From Candidatus Kuenenia stuttgartensis (lineage in GTDB: Bacteria > Planctomycetota > GCA-002687715 > CAIWVZ01), in assembly GCA_945860915.1 (NCBI GenBank), contig CAMARR010000002.1, positions 186,001 through 250,000 on the forward strand: DNA of 64,000 nucleotides. Direction: 5' to 3'. Below the pieces are notes generated by a model, which ran no database searches, was not told the origin of the DNA, and saw nothing but the letters and a program-made list of their open reading frames with translations. The first letter of the stretch is position 1. Every line of letters starts with the position of its first letter. The position numbers were made by a program, and so were the translations under genes. This document shows, piece by piece, positions 53,685 to 61,835 of this stretch.

Positions 53685-54329
53685 ATGACAGGTGACGTGC
53701 GCATCGAACTGTGGGACATAAAGGCCGCCGACAAGGCGCTGCGGCTTTCCTGCCCGGTCATGCGAAGGCTCGTCGCGAAACACGGCCCCTGCGGTCTCAC
53801 TATTGAACACGGACATGACGTGTTTCGCGCGCTCTCGTCGGCGATTCTGTCGCAACAGGTTTCTGGCGCTGCCGCCGAGACCATCAAACGACGCGTTGCG
53901 GAACGTGGTGGCGGTGACGAGTTCCCATCGGCGAAGAGTCTCCTTCTCATCCCGCCCGATGACCTGCGCGCTTGCGGCGTCTCCGCGGCCAAGGCTCAGG
54001 CGCTTGTCGACCTCGCAACCAAGGTAAACGAAGGGGATTTACCCACATTGTTGAAGCTCTCGCAAATGACCGATGACCAAGTCATCGACGCACTCGTCGA
54101 TGTCAAGGGCGTTGGCCGATGGACGGCGGAGATGTTCCTCATGTTCCGCCTCGGACGCCCCGACGTCCTCTCTCTTGGTGACTTTGGTCTCAAGAAGGGA
54201 TTCATGCGTGCGTACGGGATGCGAACGATGCCATCACCCACGACGATGGAACGCAAAGGTCGACTTTGGGCTCCGTGGCGCTCTGCCGCCTCATGGTATC
54301 TCTGGCGCGCTTCCGAGGCCGAGGCCTAG
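53685..54329 (+). CDS. AlkA-type DNA-3-methyladenine glycosylase
   Basis: 214 residues of the HhH-GPD base-excision superfamily. It shows HDVFRALSSAILSQQVSGAAA, the helix-hairpin-helix VKGVGRWTAEMFLMF and the catalytic aspartate in VLSLGDFGLKKGF. There is no 4Fe-4S cluster motif, so it belongs to the AlkA/MagIII branch. It removes alkylated purines from DNA. It begins 8 nt after the hydrolase gene, so the two may be co-transcribed. Confidence 0.92.
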   Translation: MTGDVRIELWDIKAADKALRLSCPVMRRLVAKHGPCGLTIEHGHDVFRALSSAILSQQVSGAAAETIKRRVAERGGGDEFPSAKSLLLIPPDDLRACGVSAAKAQALVDLATKVNEGDLPTLLKLSQMTDDQVIDALVDVKGVGRWTAEMFLMFRLGRPDVLSLGDFGLKKGFMRAYGMRTMPSPTTMERKGRLWAPWRSAASWYLWRASEAEA

Positions 54330-54374
54330 GCTCCACCCCTTGCGGGAGCTCCCTTCGAGGTTCATACTCGAACG

Positions 54375-56726
54375 ATGGAAGAGCTCGCCATCCTGCTGGT
54401 TGCGGCTTTGGTGCTCGCCCCGATCATTCTGTCGATCATGGCCCTCGCCCGCGTCAATGAGTCGCTTCGCGCAAACAACGCCAACCGCCAGCAGACCAAC
54501 AACGAACTGAACAAGCTAAGAGCGGAGGTCGACTTCCTTCGCGTTTTAGCTTACAAACTTCGCTCGGGACTGTCAGCGCCAGAGTCGATCGTCTGGCCCG
54601 ACCCTAACGAGACCAACGCATCACAAGCAGCAACATCGGGTACGCAAGATACCCCTCCCGCAGATCTCTCGAATTCACAGGTTAGGCCTGAAAGCAATTC
54701 TGCTGGAGGTGTCTCAACTGCCCCATCTCCCCTTGCTGCAACGCCAACGACCGCGACAAAAGCCGCAGGCCTCGACGAGCTGCCTAAGCGTTCGTCCATA
54801 GAGGATGCCATTGGCGAGCGATGGCTTGCATGGATCGGTGGCCTGGTCGCCCTCATTGCCGTTGCGTTCGCTCTTAAGTACGCATCGGATCAGGGCTGGG
54901 TTACTCCCATGACACGCTGCATTTCGGCGGCTGTGCTAGGCCTCGCACTCGTGCCGTTTGGAATGCGCCTGTCAGCCACCCGATATCGGATCTTAGGCCA
55001 GGCCCTGAGTGCGACAGGACTCGTCGTCCTCATGGTCGACACGATGGCCGCGCATTCCATGTTTGGGTTGATCACCTCGCCTCGCGTCGCTATGGCCCTC
55101 GTCTTGATTCCGATCGCCGGCTCATGGTGGCTGTCGGGGCGATTTCATTCCATCGGCTTTCACTCGCTCGGGCTGCTTGCCGGCATCACGATTCCCACGC
55201 TAGTCCGACTCGAGGGAGACACGCCTGGCTGGATACTCGGGTACGGCGTGTTGATCACCGGCGTGGCTCTAGCACTGGCTCTACACCGAGGGCTGCTGAT
55301 TTCGATTCCGCTTACGGCCGTAGCTGCGGTTTGCCACTTCGCCGTGAATGCAGACCATGCGGCTTCCCACGGGCTTCTCACGCCATCAGCCGCGGCGATC
55401 GGAATGTTCATGGTGGCTCTCGCCGTGATAGGGCGACGTAATGCCACCAACGACAAAGGACATCCATTCCATATTGAAATGCCACATCTCGCGGCTTTCA
55501 TCGCCGCCGTGGGATTCCCCTGTGTCGGATCCCTCACGAGCACGGGATCGCCAATGGCCATTTCAATCGTGATCGGGTACGTGGCCATGGCAGCGATGGC
55601 GCTACCCAATTTCCCGACCATCGCACGGGTAGTCACGGGGTGTGCTGTAGCTTTATCTCTGCACTCATTCCTCGGCAAATCGAGTCCTAGTGCCGAATTG
55701 GATTCGACCATTCTGCATCTCACTCGGGGGGCTCTGGTTGCGGGAACACTCTTCGCTGCATTCGCGGACGTCCATAACCGATGTCGCCTTAATGCGACTC
55801 AAGCTCGACGACCGTCTCGGGATGTGGGATCCGCCTCGTTGTTGATTCCTGTTCTTGCCGCTTTCCTCCACGTGGTCGACTTGGGAGACTCCTACGTTTA
55901 TGCCATCTCCGCGTCGGCCCTGCTCGTGGCTGTCGCGGCCCGTTTCTCGGCGGTTGGATTCATTTTGCCTGCATTCACTGCAGTTCTGGCAATCGTGTTC
56001 ATAAGGTGCATTGACGCAGCGATGCGCAATGCAATCACTCCAACGGCCTTGCTCACGGCCTCCGTCACGTCAGCGGTCGCCCTAACGTGGTCCGTGCACT
56101 TTGCGACCAAGAACCGCGAAGCTCCAAAACTCGCATGGATCTCCTCGGCGTTAGCATTCCTCGCGCTGTCGCCAGCTATGGGGTGCGCGCTCCGTCTACT
56201 CAGTCCCTCGCTTCCGAGTTGGGCCATCCCGTTTGTGGTTGACATCCCAGGCCTCGCCCTCCTCGTCGTCACGGCCGCTAAGATCCCGAAGGCGCAAGAC
56301 TCCTCGCGTTCGATGGCGCGCATTTTGGCGATGTCAACCGTTGTCGTCGTGTTCTTGTTGCTTAATGCAGAAATCGTCCTTGCCTTCCGGCCATGGATAC
56401 CGATGCCAGTTTTCGGACTCGTTGGCTCGGGTAATCCTTTTTCTTCTTCGGCGAATCTCGATCCGTCGTTTGCAGAGGAAGTCTGCCGTTCGATTGCGTG
56501 GGCGCTATTCAGCCTTGTTCTGATCTTCGTTGGCTTCAAGAAGAACTTGGCCATGGCACGCAAAGCGGGGCTTTTACTCCTTGCCGCCACCTTCGCGAAG
56601 TGCTTCTTCATCGATGTCTGGGAACTAGACGGACTGTTCCGAGTCGGCGCGCTCGCCGGACTGTCGGTCGCGCTCTTCCTAGGTGCCTTCCTCTACCAGC
56701 GGTTCGTACGACCGCTTGCCGACTGA
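54375..56726 (+). CDS. DUF2339 multi-spanning membrane protein
   Basis: 783 residues. A short N-terminal helix, a coiled-coil (NNELNKLRAEVDFLRVLAYK) and a polar serine/threonine linker (about 75-145) lead to IGERWLAWIGGLVALIAVAF, the typical DUF2339 entry helix. More than twenty hydrophobic helices follow, with conserved small-residue packing and FAKCFFIDVWELDGLFRVGA near the end. The family is widespread and of unknown function. A hairpin terminator follows at 56740. Confidence 0.9.
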   Translation: MEELAILLVAALVLAPIILSIMALARVNESLRANNANRQQTNNELNKLRAEVDFLRVLAYKLRSGLSAPESIVWPDPNETNASQAATSGTQDTPPADLSNSQVRPESNSAGGVSTAPSPLAATPTTATKAAGLDELPKRSSIEDAIGERWLAWIGGLVALIAVAFALKYASDQGWVTPMTRCISAAVLGLALVPFGMRLSATRYRILGQALSATGLVVLMVDTMAAHSMFGLITSPRVAMALVLIPIAGSWWLSGRFHSIGFHSLGLLAGITIPTLVRLEGDTPGWILGYGVLITGVALALALHRGLLISIPLTAVAAVCHFAVNADHAASHGLLTPSAAAIGMFMVALAVIGRRNATNDKGHPFHIEMPHLAAFIAAVGFPCVGSLTSTGSPMAISIVIGYVAMAAMALPNFPTIARVVTGCAVALSLHSFLGKSSPSAELDSTILHLTRGALVAGTLFAAFADVHNRCRLNATQARRPSRDVGSASLLIPVLAAFLHVVDLGDSYVYAISASALLVAVAARFSAVGFILPAFTAVLAIVFIRCIDAAMRNAITPTALLTASVTSAVALTWSVHFATKNREAPKLAWISSALAFLALSPAMGCALRLLSPSLPSWAIPFVVDIPGLALLVVTAAKIPKAQDSSRSMARILAMSTVVVVFLLLNAEIVLAFRPWIPMPVFGLVGSGNPFSSSANLDPSFAEEVCRSIAWALFSLVLIFVGFKKNLAMARKAGLLLLAATFAKCFFIDVWELDGLFRVGALAGLSVALFLGAFLYQRFVRPLAD

Positions 56727-56739
56727 TCCAATCGTCGGC

Positions 56740-56773
56740 GGCCCCTTCGCACGATGCCATGTGCAGAGGGGCC
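56740..56773 (+). terminator. Terminator behind the DUF2339 gene
   Basis: Stem GGCCCCT/AGGGGCC (7 bp) extended by GCAC/GTGC, followed by TCTGTTTGC. Confidence 0.7.
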
Positions 56774-56826
56774 TCTGTTTGCATTGCGCATGACTAACTG
56801 GGAGAATCACGTTAAAGGTACCCATC

Positions 56827-58134
56827 ATGAATAGCTCAGCCACCGCCCGACTCGAGATTGAGACTTTTGCAGACACCGAAGGTTGCCGTGCCTATCTTCT
56901 GATTGATGGCGCATCAGGACAATCGATGGTTGTTGATCCTCGACTCGATCAGGTGGATGCGATCGCCGCGACTGCCGAGCGGCGCGGCGCACGGATTGTG
57001 TACGTGATGGATACACACACGCATGCGGATCACCTGTCTGGATGCCACCGCCTCTCACAGAAGACGGGCGCGGTGCATCTCGCACACGTTTCCACTTCGA
57101 CGACTCGACGTGTAGAACGCGTTACCCCTCCACACGCCCTCGTCCTTGGCGACTCGTCGGTTCAGATCATCGGGTCTTCAGGACACACTCCAGACTCAGT
57201 GTCGTTTTTCGCCGGAGGCTGCCTGTTCACGGGAGACGCCCTCTTCGTTGGTGGTGCAGGCCGCACGGATTTCCCGGGGGGAAGTCCATCGGAACTGTTC
57301 GACTCGTTCCGACGCATGGAGACGTTCCCGGACGATACCGTTGTGATGCCCGGACACGTCTACGGCACCGCTGAGCGCTCGACGCTTGGCGCCGAAAAAG
57401 TCTCTAATCCACTGTTTGGTGAGCGCAACCGCGCGGCCCTTACTCAGCGGCTCTCTGGCACGGCGCAACCACCGGACCAGATGATGGCGGTGCTCAGCTT
57501 CAACATGGGCAAGGCGTCAGAGCCGACCAACGTGCCCGCCAGCGAAGTCGCGAATCTCATCAAGTCCACTCGCCGCCCATTCCTCTTGGATGTCAGAACT
57601 CCGATCGAGTTCGCATCGGAACACATCGAGGGATCAGTCAACATCCCACTCGACACCCTGAAGGCGCGTCTCAATGATATCCCGCACGGAGCTCCGGTCG
57701 TCGTCATCTGCCGATCCGGTGGTCGTGCCACCACGGCGTCGCCGTGGGTCGCTGCGACAGGACATGAAGTGAAGATCCTGACCGGTGGAGTGCGGTCCTG
57801 GATGGACTCGAATTTCCCTGTCAAGAAAGGGCATGTTGCGCTGCCACTCGACCGACAAGTGCAACTCACTATCGGCGTGCTGGGACTAACCGGCTGTGCA
57901 CTTGCATTCTGGGTTAACTCGGCGTTCCTGATCATCCCCGCTTTTCTGGCGGCGGGCTTGACCTTCGCTGGCCTGACCGGCACATGCGGGCTCGGAATGT
58001 TGCTCGCGAAGATGCCGTGGAATCACGTCCCTGGATCTTCGGCGAGTGGCTCCGCGTGTGCCGCACCCTCGGCGTCAGCCTGCGCTGCTCCCCAGGCGTC
58101 TGCGTGTGCCGCTCCCCAGTCGAAGAAGGAATGA
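56827..58134 (+). CDS. Persulfide dioxygenase-rhodanese fusion with membrane tail
   Basis: 435 residues. Residues about 1-230 are a metallo-beta-lactamase domain of the ETHE1/persulfide dioxygenase type (DTHTHADHLSGCHRL, SGHTPDSVSFF, FTGDALFVGGAGRTDFPGG). About 240-335 is a rhodanese domain with the active-site loop VVICRSGGRATT. Two C-terminal membrane helices (DUF2892-like, VQLTIGVLGLTGCALAFW) follow, ending in three SACAAP units. It oxidises glutathione or protein persulfide to sulfite and moves sulfane sulfur. It overlaps the downstream TauE/SafE gene as ATGA. Confidence 0.92.
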   Translation: MNSSATARLEIETFADTEGCRAYLLIDGASGQSMVVDPRLDQVDAIAATAERRGARIVYVMDTHTHADHLSGCHRLSQKTGAVHLAHVSTSTTRRVERVTPPHALVLGDSSVQIIGSSGHTPDSVSFFAGGCLFTGDALFVGGAGRTDFPGGSPSELFDSFRRMETFPDDTVVMPGHVYGTAERSTLGAEKVSNPLFGERNRAALTQRLSGTAQPPDQMMAVLSFNMGKASEPTNVPASEVANLIKSTRRPFLLDVRTPIEFASEHIEGSVNIPLDTLKARLNDIPHGAPVVVICRSGGRATTASPWVAATGHEVKILTGGVRSWMDSNFPVKKGHVALPLDRQVQLTIGVLGLTGCALAFWVNSAFLIIPAFLAAGLTFAGLTGTCGLGMLLAKMPWNHVPGSSASGSACAAPSASACAAPQASACAAPQSKKE

Positions 58135-58910
58135 TGTTGGATACGAGTCTTCTTTATGACGGCGCCCTAGGAGGACTCGTCGGCCTTGCCTTGGGGCTCC
58201 TCGGCGGAGGAGGCTCGGTCCTCGCGGTGCCATTGCTTGCTCTTGGGGTCGGACTCGACGACAAATCGGCGCTCACAGCATCCCTCTTGGTCGTGGCGGC
58301 CTCGGCTCTGTCGGGTGGCATCCCGCGCATTCTGACCAAGTCCATCGACTATCGCGCAGCGGCCATTTTCGCAGCAGCCGGCGCGAGTTCGAGCTATCTG
58401 TTCAGCCTCGCGTCACGACCCCTTCCGGCCGATATTCAGGTCTCGCTGCTTGCCGTCACCATGGTGATCTCGGGTTCCCTGATGCTGCGCAAGCTACGGC
58501 AAGGCGCCGCGACGGCGGCGGCGACTGAAGTTGCGAAACCATCGCTTCCGCGCACCATCGCAGCCGCGACAGGCGCGGGCGCGCTCACCGGCGTCACCAG
58601 CATCGGAGGTGGGTTCATTATTGTTCCTGCGCTCATCGTCGGGGCGGGCGTCCATGTCGACGTGGCCGTTGGTACGTCGCTTCTTGTCATTACGGTAAAT
58701 GCGCTCGCGAGTTTCCTCGGAAGGGCCAACCGCGAGGCGGCCTACGACATGCGCGTGCTCGCGTTCGGCATAGGCGCGGTCGTGATATCGCTTCTTGGCG
58801 CGCGTGTTGCGTCAGGACTCCGCTCCTCGACCAAGACTCGCATCATGGGGACAATCCTCGTCGTCGTCGGAATCGGCATGATCGCGAGAACTGCTTACCG
58901 CGCCCTCTGA
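58131..58910 (+). CDS. Sulfite exporter TauE/SafE family protein
   Basis: 259 residues from ATG 58131, overlapping the upstream gene as ATGA. Eight transmembrane helices in two repeats, with the repeated motif GLLGGGGSVLAVPLLALGVG in the first half and GVTSIGGGFIIVPALIVGAG in the second. Next to a persulfide dioxygenase it likely exports the sulfite produced. It ends 5 nt from the convergent selD gene. Confidence 0.93.
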   Translation: MMLDTSLLYDGALGGLVGLALGLLGGGGSVLAVPLLALGVGLDDKSALTASLLVVAASALSGGIPRILTKSIDYRAAAIFAAAGASSSYLFSLASRPLPADIQVSLLAVTMVISGSLMLRKLRQGAATAAATEVAKPSLPRTIAAATGAGALTGVTSIGGGFIIVPALIVGAGVHVDVAVGTSLLVITVNALASFLGRANREAAYDMRVLAFGIGAVVISLLGARVASGLRSSTKTRIMGTILVVVGIGMIARTAYRAL

Positions 58911-58915
58911 GACCC

Positions 58916-59953
58916 TCAGTCGCGAAGCGTCACACGACCCGCAACCCCTTCGACCACTTCACCGATGCGGTGCACAGGAACACCGCGTGCTCGAAGCGCG
59001 GCTTCGAGTATTGGCGCGCGTTCGGGTGCGATGGCGATCAGCAACCCGCCAGACGTCTGTGCATCCGCAAGCGCCAACGGCGCCCACGATGGACCACCCT
59101 CGAATGCAGCGTTACAGCCGTAATATTCGAGGTTGCGCTTGGTGCCTCCGGGGACGGCCCCCGCTTCGTAGAGCGCCGAAGCCCCTTCGATGAAAGGAAT
59201 CGCGCCGAATCGAAGCCGCGCCTCAGCGCCGGACGCCGCGACAAGTTTATGTAGGTGGCCGAGCAACCCGAACCCCGTGACGTCTGTCGCCGCCCGTGGC
59301 AAGGCTTCGTTCATTGCCTCGGCCGCCTTGCGGTTGAGTGTTGCCATCACTTCGGTCACACGCCGGATGGCCGCCTCGTCAAGGAGGCCTTTTTTGAGAG
59401 CCCCTGCAAGAGCACCGGATCCTAGCGGCTTGGTCAGATAAAGACGGTCCCCTGGGAGGGTGCCGCGATTGGCCGTGAGGTGTTCCGGTTTCACAATGCC
59501 GATCGCGACGAGGCCGAATTTCGGAACGGGGTCGTCGATCGAGTGTCCACCGAGAATCGCGATCCCCGCTTCGGTGGTGACCGCAGCTGCGCCTTCCATG
59601 ATGCGGCCAAGCATCGCGAGTCCCTGTTTGACTGGATACGCCACGATCGACAGTGCGAAGATCGGTCGCCCACCCATCGCGTAAACGTCAGACAGCGAAT
59701 TCGCGGCGGCAATACGACCAAAGTCGTAGGGATCATCGACTACAGGCGTGAAGAAGTCCAGCGTCGCGACGATCAGGTCGCCCGACGGTGAACGGTAGAC
59801 CGTCGCGTCATCGCCGGTTTCAATTCCGACGACTACTGCGGGGTCAATGACGGGTGGGAGCTGGCGCAGAACCTGCGCCAAATCGGCAGGGCCGATCTTG
59901 GAAGCTCACCCCCCGCCGGGTGACAAGCTTGTGAGTCGAATGGGGTCAGACAT
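58916..59953 (-). CDS. selD: Selenophosphate synthetase, itself a selenoprotein
   Basis: 345 residues from ATG 59953 when TGA at 59908-59906 is read as selenocysteine 16. The start reads IRLTSLSPGGGU then ASKIGP, exactly the family N-terminus in which position 16-19 is the catalytic Cys or Sec, followed by the Lys of ASKIG. Downstream: ETGDDATVYR, VVDDPYDFGRIAAANSLSDV, GGHSIDDPVPKFGL, DVTGFGLLGHLHKL and ADAQTSGGLLIA, all typical. It makes selenophosphate from selenide and ATP for selenocysteine or selenouridine synthesis. An ORF caller would start at 59881 and lose the catalytic residue. Confidence 0.93.
59862..59880 (-). promoter_or_regulatory. SECIS element in the selD mRNA
   Basis: 25 nt after the UGA lies a perfect 8-bp stem TGGCGCAG/CTGCGCCA with loop GTT. 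The apical GCAGGTTCTGC closely resembles the E. coli fdhF element (GCAGGTCTGC), with a G at the start of the loop 34 nt from the UGA. A second small hairpin, ATCGGC-CCT-GCCGAT, lies between UGA and it. Confidence 0.85.
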
Positions 59954-60124
59954 GAGGTCACTTTAGCACCCGAAGGAACCGGCTTTGCGACGTAGTAGGT
60001 CTTCACTGCAACGCCGCCCGCTTGCGCCAGCGGTCGTCGACGGCACACGGACATCGACGAATTCACACCCCTCGTGGCGGGTACCGAAGGTGGCGAGACG
60101 GCGTATCATCACCCCCCTCCTCCC

Positions 60125-61042
60125 ATGGAAGTCATCATTCTCGGCACTTCTAGCGCAGCGCCCACCATGCGCCGCTGGCTCTCCGGAACCGCCATTCTGC
60201 GGGACGGCGAGGTTCTGCTTTTTGATTGCGGCGAGGGCACCCAATTCCGCTTCATGAAGGCTGAGCTCCCGCGTCGAAAGTTCGGCAAGATCTTCATCAC
60301 GCACTTGCACGGCGACCATATCTTCGGCCTCCCGGGATTCATCGCCACCATGAATTTAGGGCAGCGCGACATCCCTCTTACCGTCTACGGACCGAAGGGC
60401 ATCCGCCGCTATCTCGACTTCATCCTGAGCTTCCCGCGTCCAACCCGTCTCGGTTTCGAACTCAATGTCGAGGAGTTACCTCCGACCTTCGAGGGCGTGG
60501 TGTGCGAAGAGAACGACTATGTCGTGACGGCCGCACCGCTCGATCACACCATCCCTGCACTCGGCTACCGCTTCCAAGAGAAGGACCTTCTCGGCCGTTT
60601 CGATGGAGAACGGGCGGATGCCCTCGGTGTTCCATTCGGCCCCGAGCGTGGTGCGTTGCAACGCGGCGAGTCGATCACGCTGCACGATGGCACGGTGATT
60701 CAACCAAGCGACCTCGTAGGACCTCCACGCAAGGGCAAGTCCGTCGCCTACATCACGGATACCGGCTTTTGCGTTGCAGCGAAGCGCCTCGCCGCCGATG
60801 TGGACCTCATCATTCACGAGGCCACCTACGGCGACGACGAACTCGAGATGGCGCTCGACCGCAAACACTCGACCATCCGTCACGCCGCGACCATCGCCCG
60901 CAGTGCGGGCGCGAAGAAGTTCGTCGCCACGCACTTCTCCACCCGCTACGAAGGCTCGGCCCTCGCCCAGCTCGAAGCCGAAGGGCGCCAGGTCTTTCCA
61001 GACCTCATTATGGCGCACGACCTGATTCGCATCGACGTCTAG
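60125..61042 (+). CDS. rnz: Ribonuclease Z
   Basis: 305 residues from ATG 60125, the usual length for bacterial RNase Z. It matures the 3' end of tRNA precursors by cutting after the discriminator base, needed here because both tRNAs lack encoded CCA. Motifs are ILGTSSAAPTMRR, LFDCGEGTQFRFMKA, FITHLHGDHIFGLPG (zinc motif HxHGDH), YITDTGF, IHEATYGDDE and ATHFSTRYEG. It is divergent from selD. Confidence 0.96.
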   Translation: MEVIILGTSSAAPTMRRWLSGTAILRDGEVLLFDCGEGTQFRFMKAELPRRKFGKIFITHLHGDHIFGLPGFIATMNLGQRDIPLTVYGPKGIRRYLDFILSFPRPTRLGFELNVEELPPTFEGVVCEENDYVVTAAPLDHTIPALGYRFQEKDLLGRFDGERADALGVPFGPERGALQRGESITLHDGTVIQPSDLVGPPRKGKSVAYITDTGFCVAAKRLAADVDLIIHEATYGDDELEMALDRKHSTIRHAATIARSAGAKKFVATHFSTRYEGSALAQLEAEGRQVFPDLIMAHDLIRIDV

Positions 61043-61290
61043 CAATCGCATAGATGCTTCGCGTCATTCACAAGCCAAACACAGCTCAAACGAATCAGCC
61101 ACGACGACCTCGCCGATCAACCCTACACCAAAATGGTACAGGAACTTGGGGGTAGGTCCGCTGCATCGAACTTGACCCCACCGGTCGGCTCATATAGCGT
61201 CACGGTTGGATGTCGATCCTAAATTCAGTATTCCTCTCACGGTCCTGCCAAGGCCGTCGCGGTCGGCTCGACATTGGTCGACATAGGTTC

Positions 61291-61728
61291 ATGGCGCTTC
61301 TCCTGTTGTTGGGTGTTCTGCCTAGCCTCGTTGCACCATTTGGGGTTAGTGTCGAAATCGTGCTTCATTCGCACGATAGCCAAGGACATCATCTGCACCT
61401 CTTCGATTCGCCCGCCGCGCCACTCGCGGCCGATGTGCACGGACCTGATGCAGCCGAGGCCGACGATCATCGCAACCTACGAAACCGCACAGTCCCGAAA
61501 GAGATTCGCATACGGCTGTCGAACCAATGTAGGCCATTCGCGAACAACCTGGCGCAGAATTCCAACACATTCGCACTACGAGCTTCTCAGCCATCGGAAT
61601 GCCGAATCGGCGGAGAGTCCGATGCGCGTCACACATCGTCGATCCGACTAAAATCGCGCGTCTTCTCTGTGCATGAACGCGACAAAGCCATCGCGAGTCT
61701 TCAGCGTAGGCCTCCGCTCGTCATCTAG
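61291..61728 (+). CDS. Small exported protein upstream of an RND efflux operon
   Basis: 145 residues from ATG 61291, preceded by AGG at a 5-nt spacing; an in-frame ATG at 61210 is possible. A hydrophobic N-terminus (ALLLLLGVLPSLVAPFGVSV) leads to a histidine-rich stretch (HSHDSQGHHLHLFD) suited to metal binding. The remainder is polar and of low complexity. It sits 107 nt before the CusB-like adaptor, so a metal-sensing or periplasmic metal-binding role is plausible. No family is recognised. Confidence 0.6.
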   Translation: MALLLLLGVLPSLVAPFGVSVEIVLHSHDSQGHHLHLFDSPAAPLAADVHGPDAAEADDHRNLRNRTVPKEIRIRLSNQCRPFANNLAQNSNTFALRASQPSECRIGGESDARHTSSIRLKSRVFSVHERDKAIASLQRRPPLVI

Positions 61729-61835
61729 CGTACGCGCGGGCCTTTTCGCCTCGGATTCGCTTTCGCGCGCTCAACGAGAGAGCAGCGAATCCCATCCACA
61801 AATAGCTCAGCCACTCTCTTTTGGGGAGACAGTCG

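Noticed and set aside
58916-59881. selD starting at 59881
   Set aside because: That start drops the conserved N-terminal motif and the catalytic Sec; ATG 59953 restores both.
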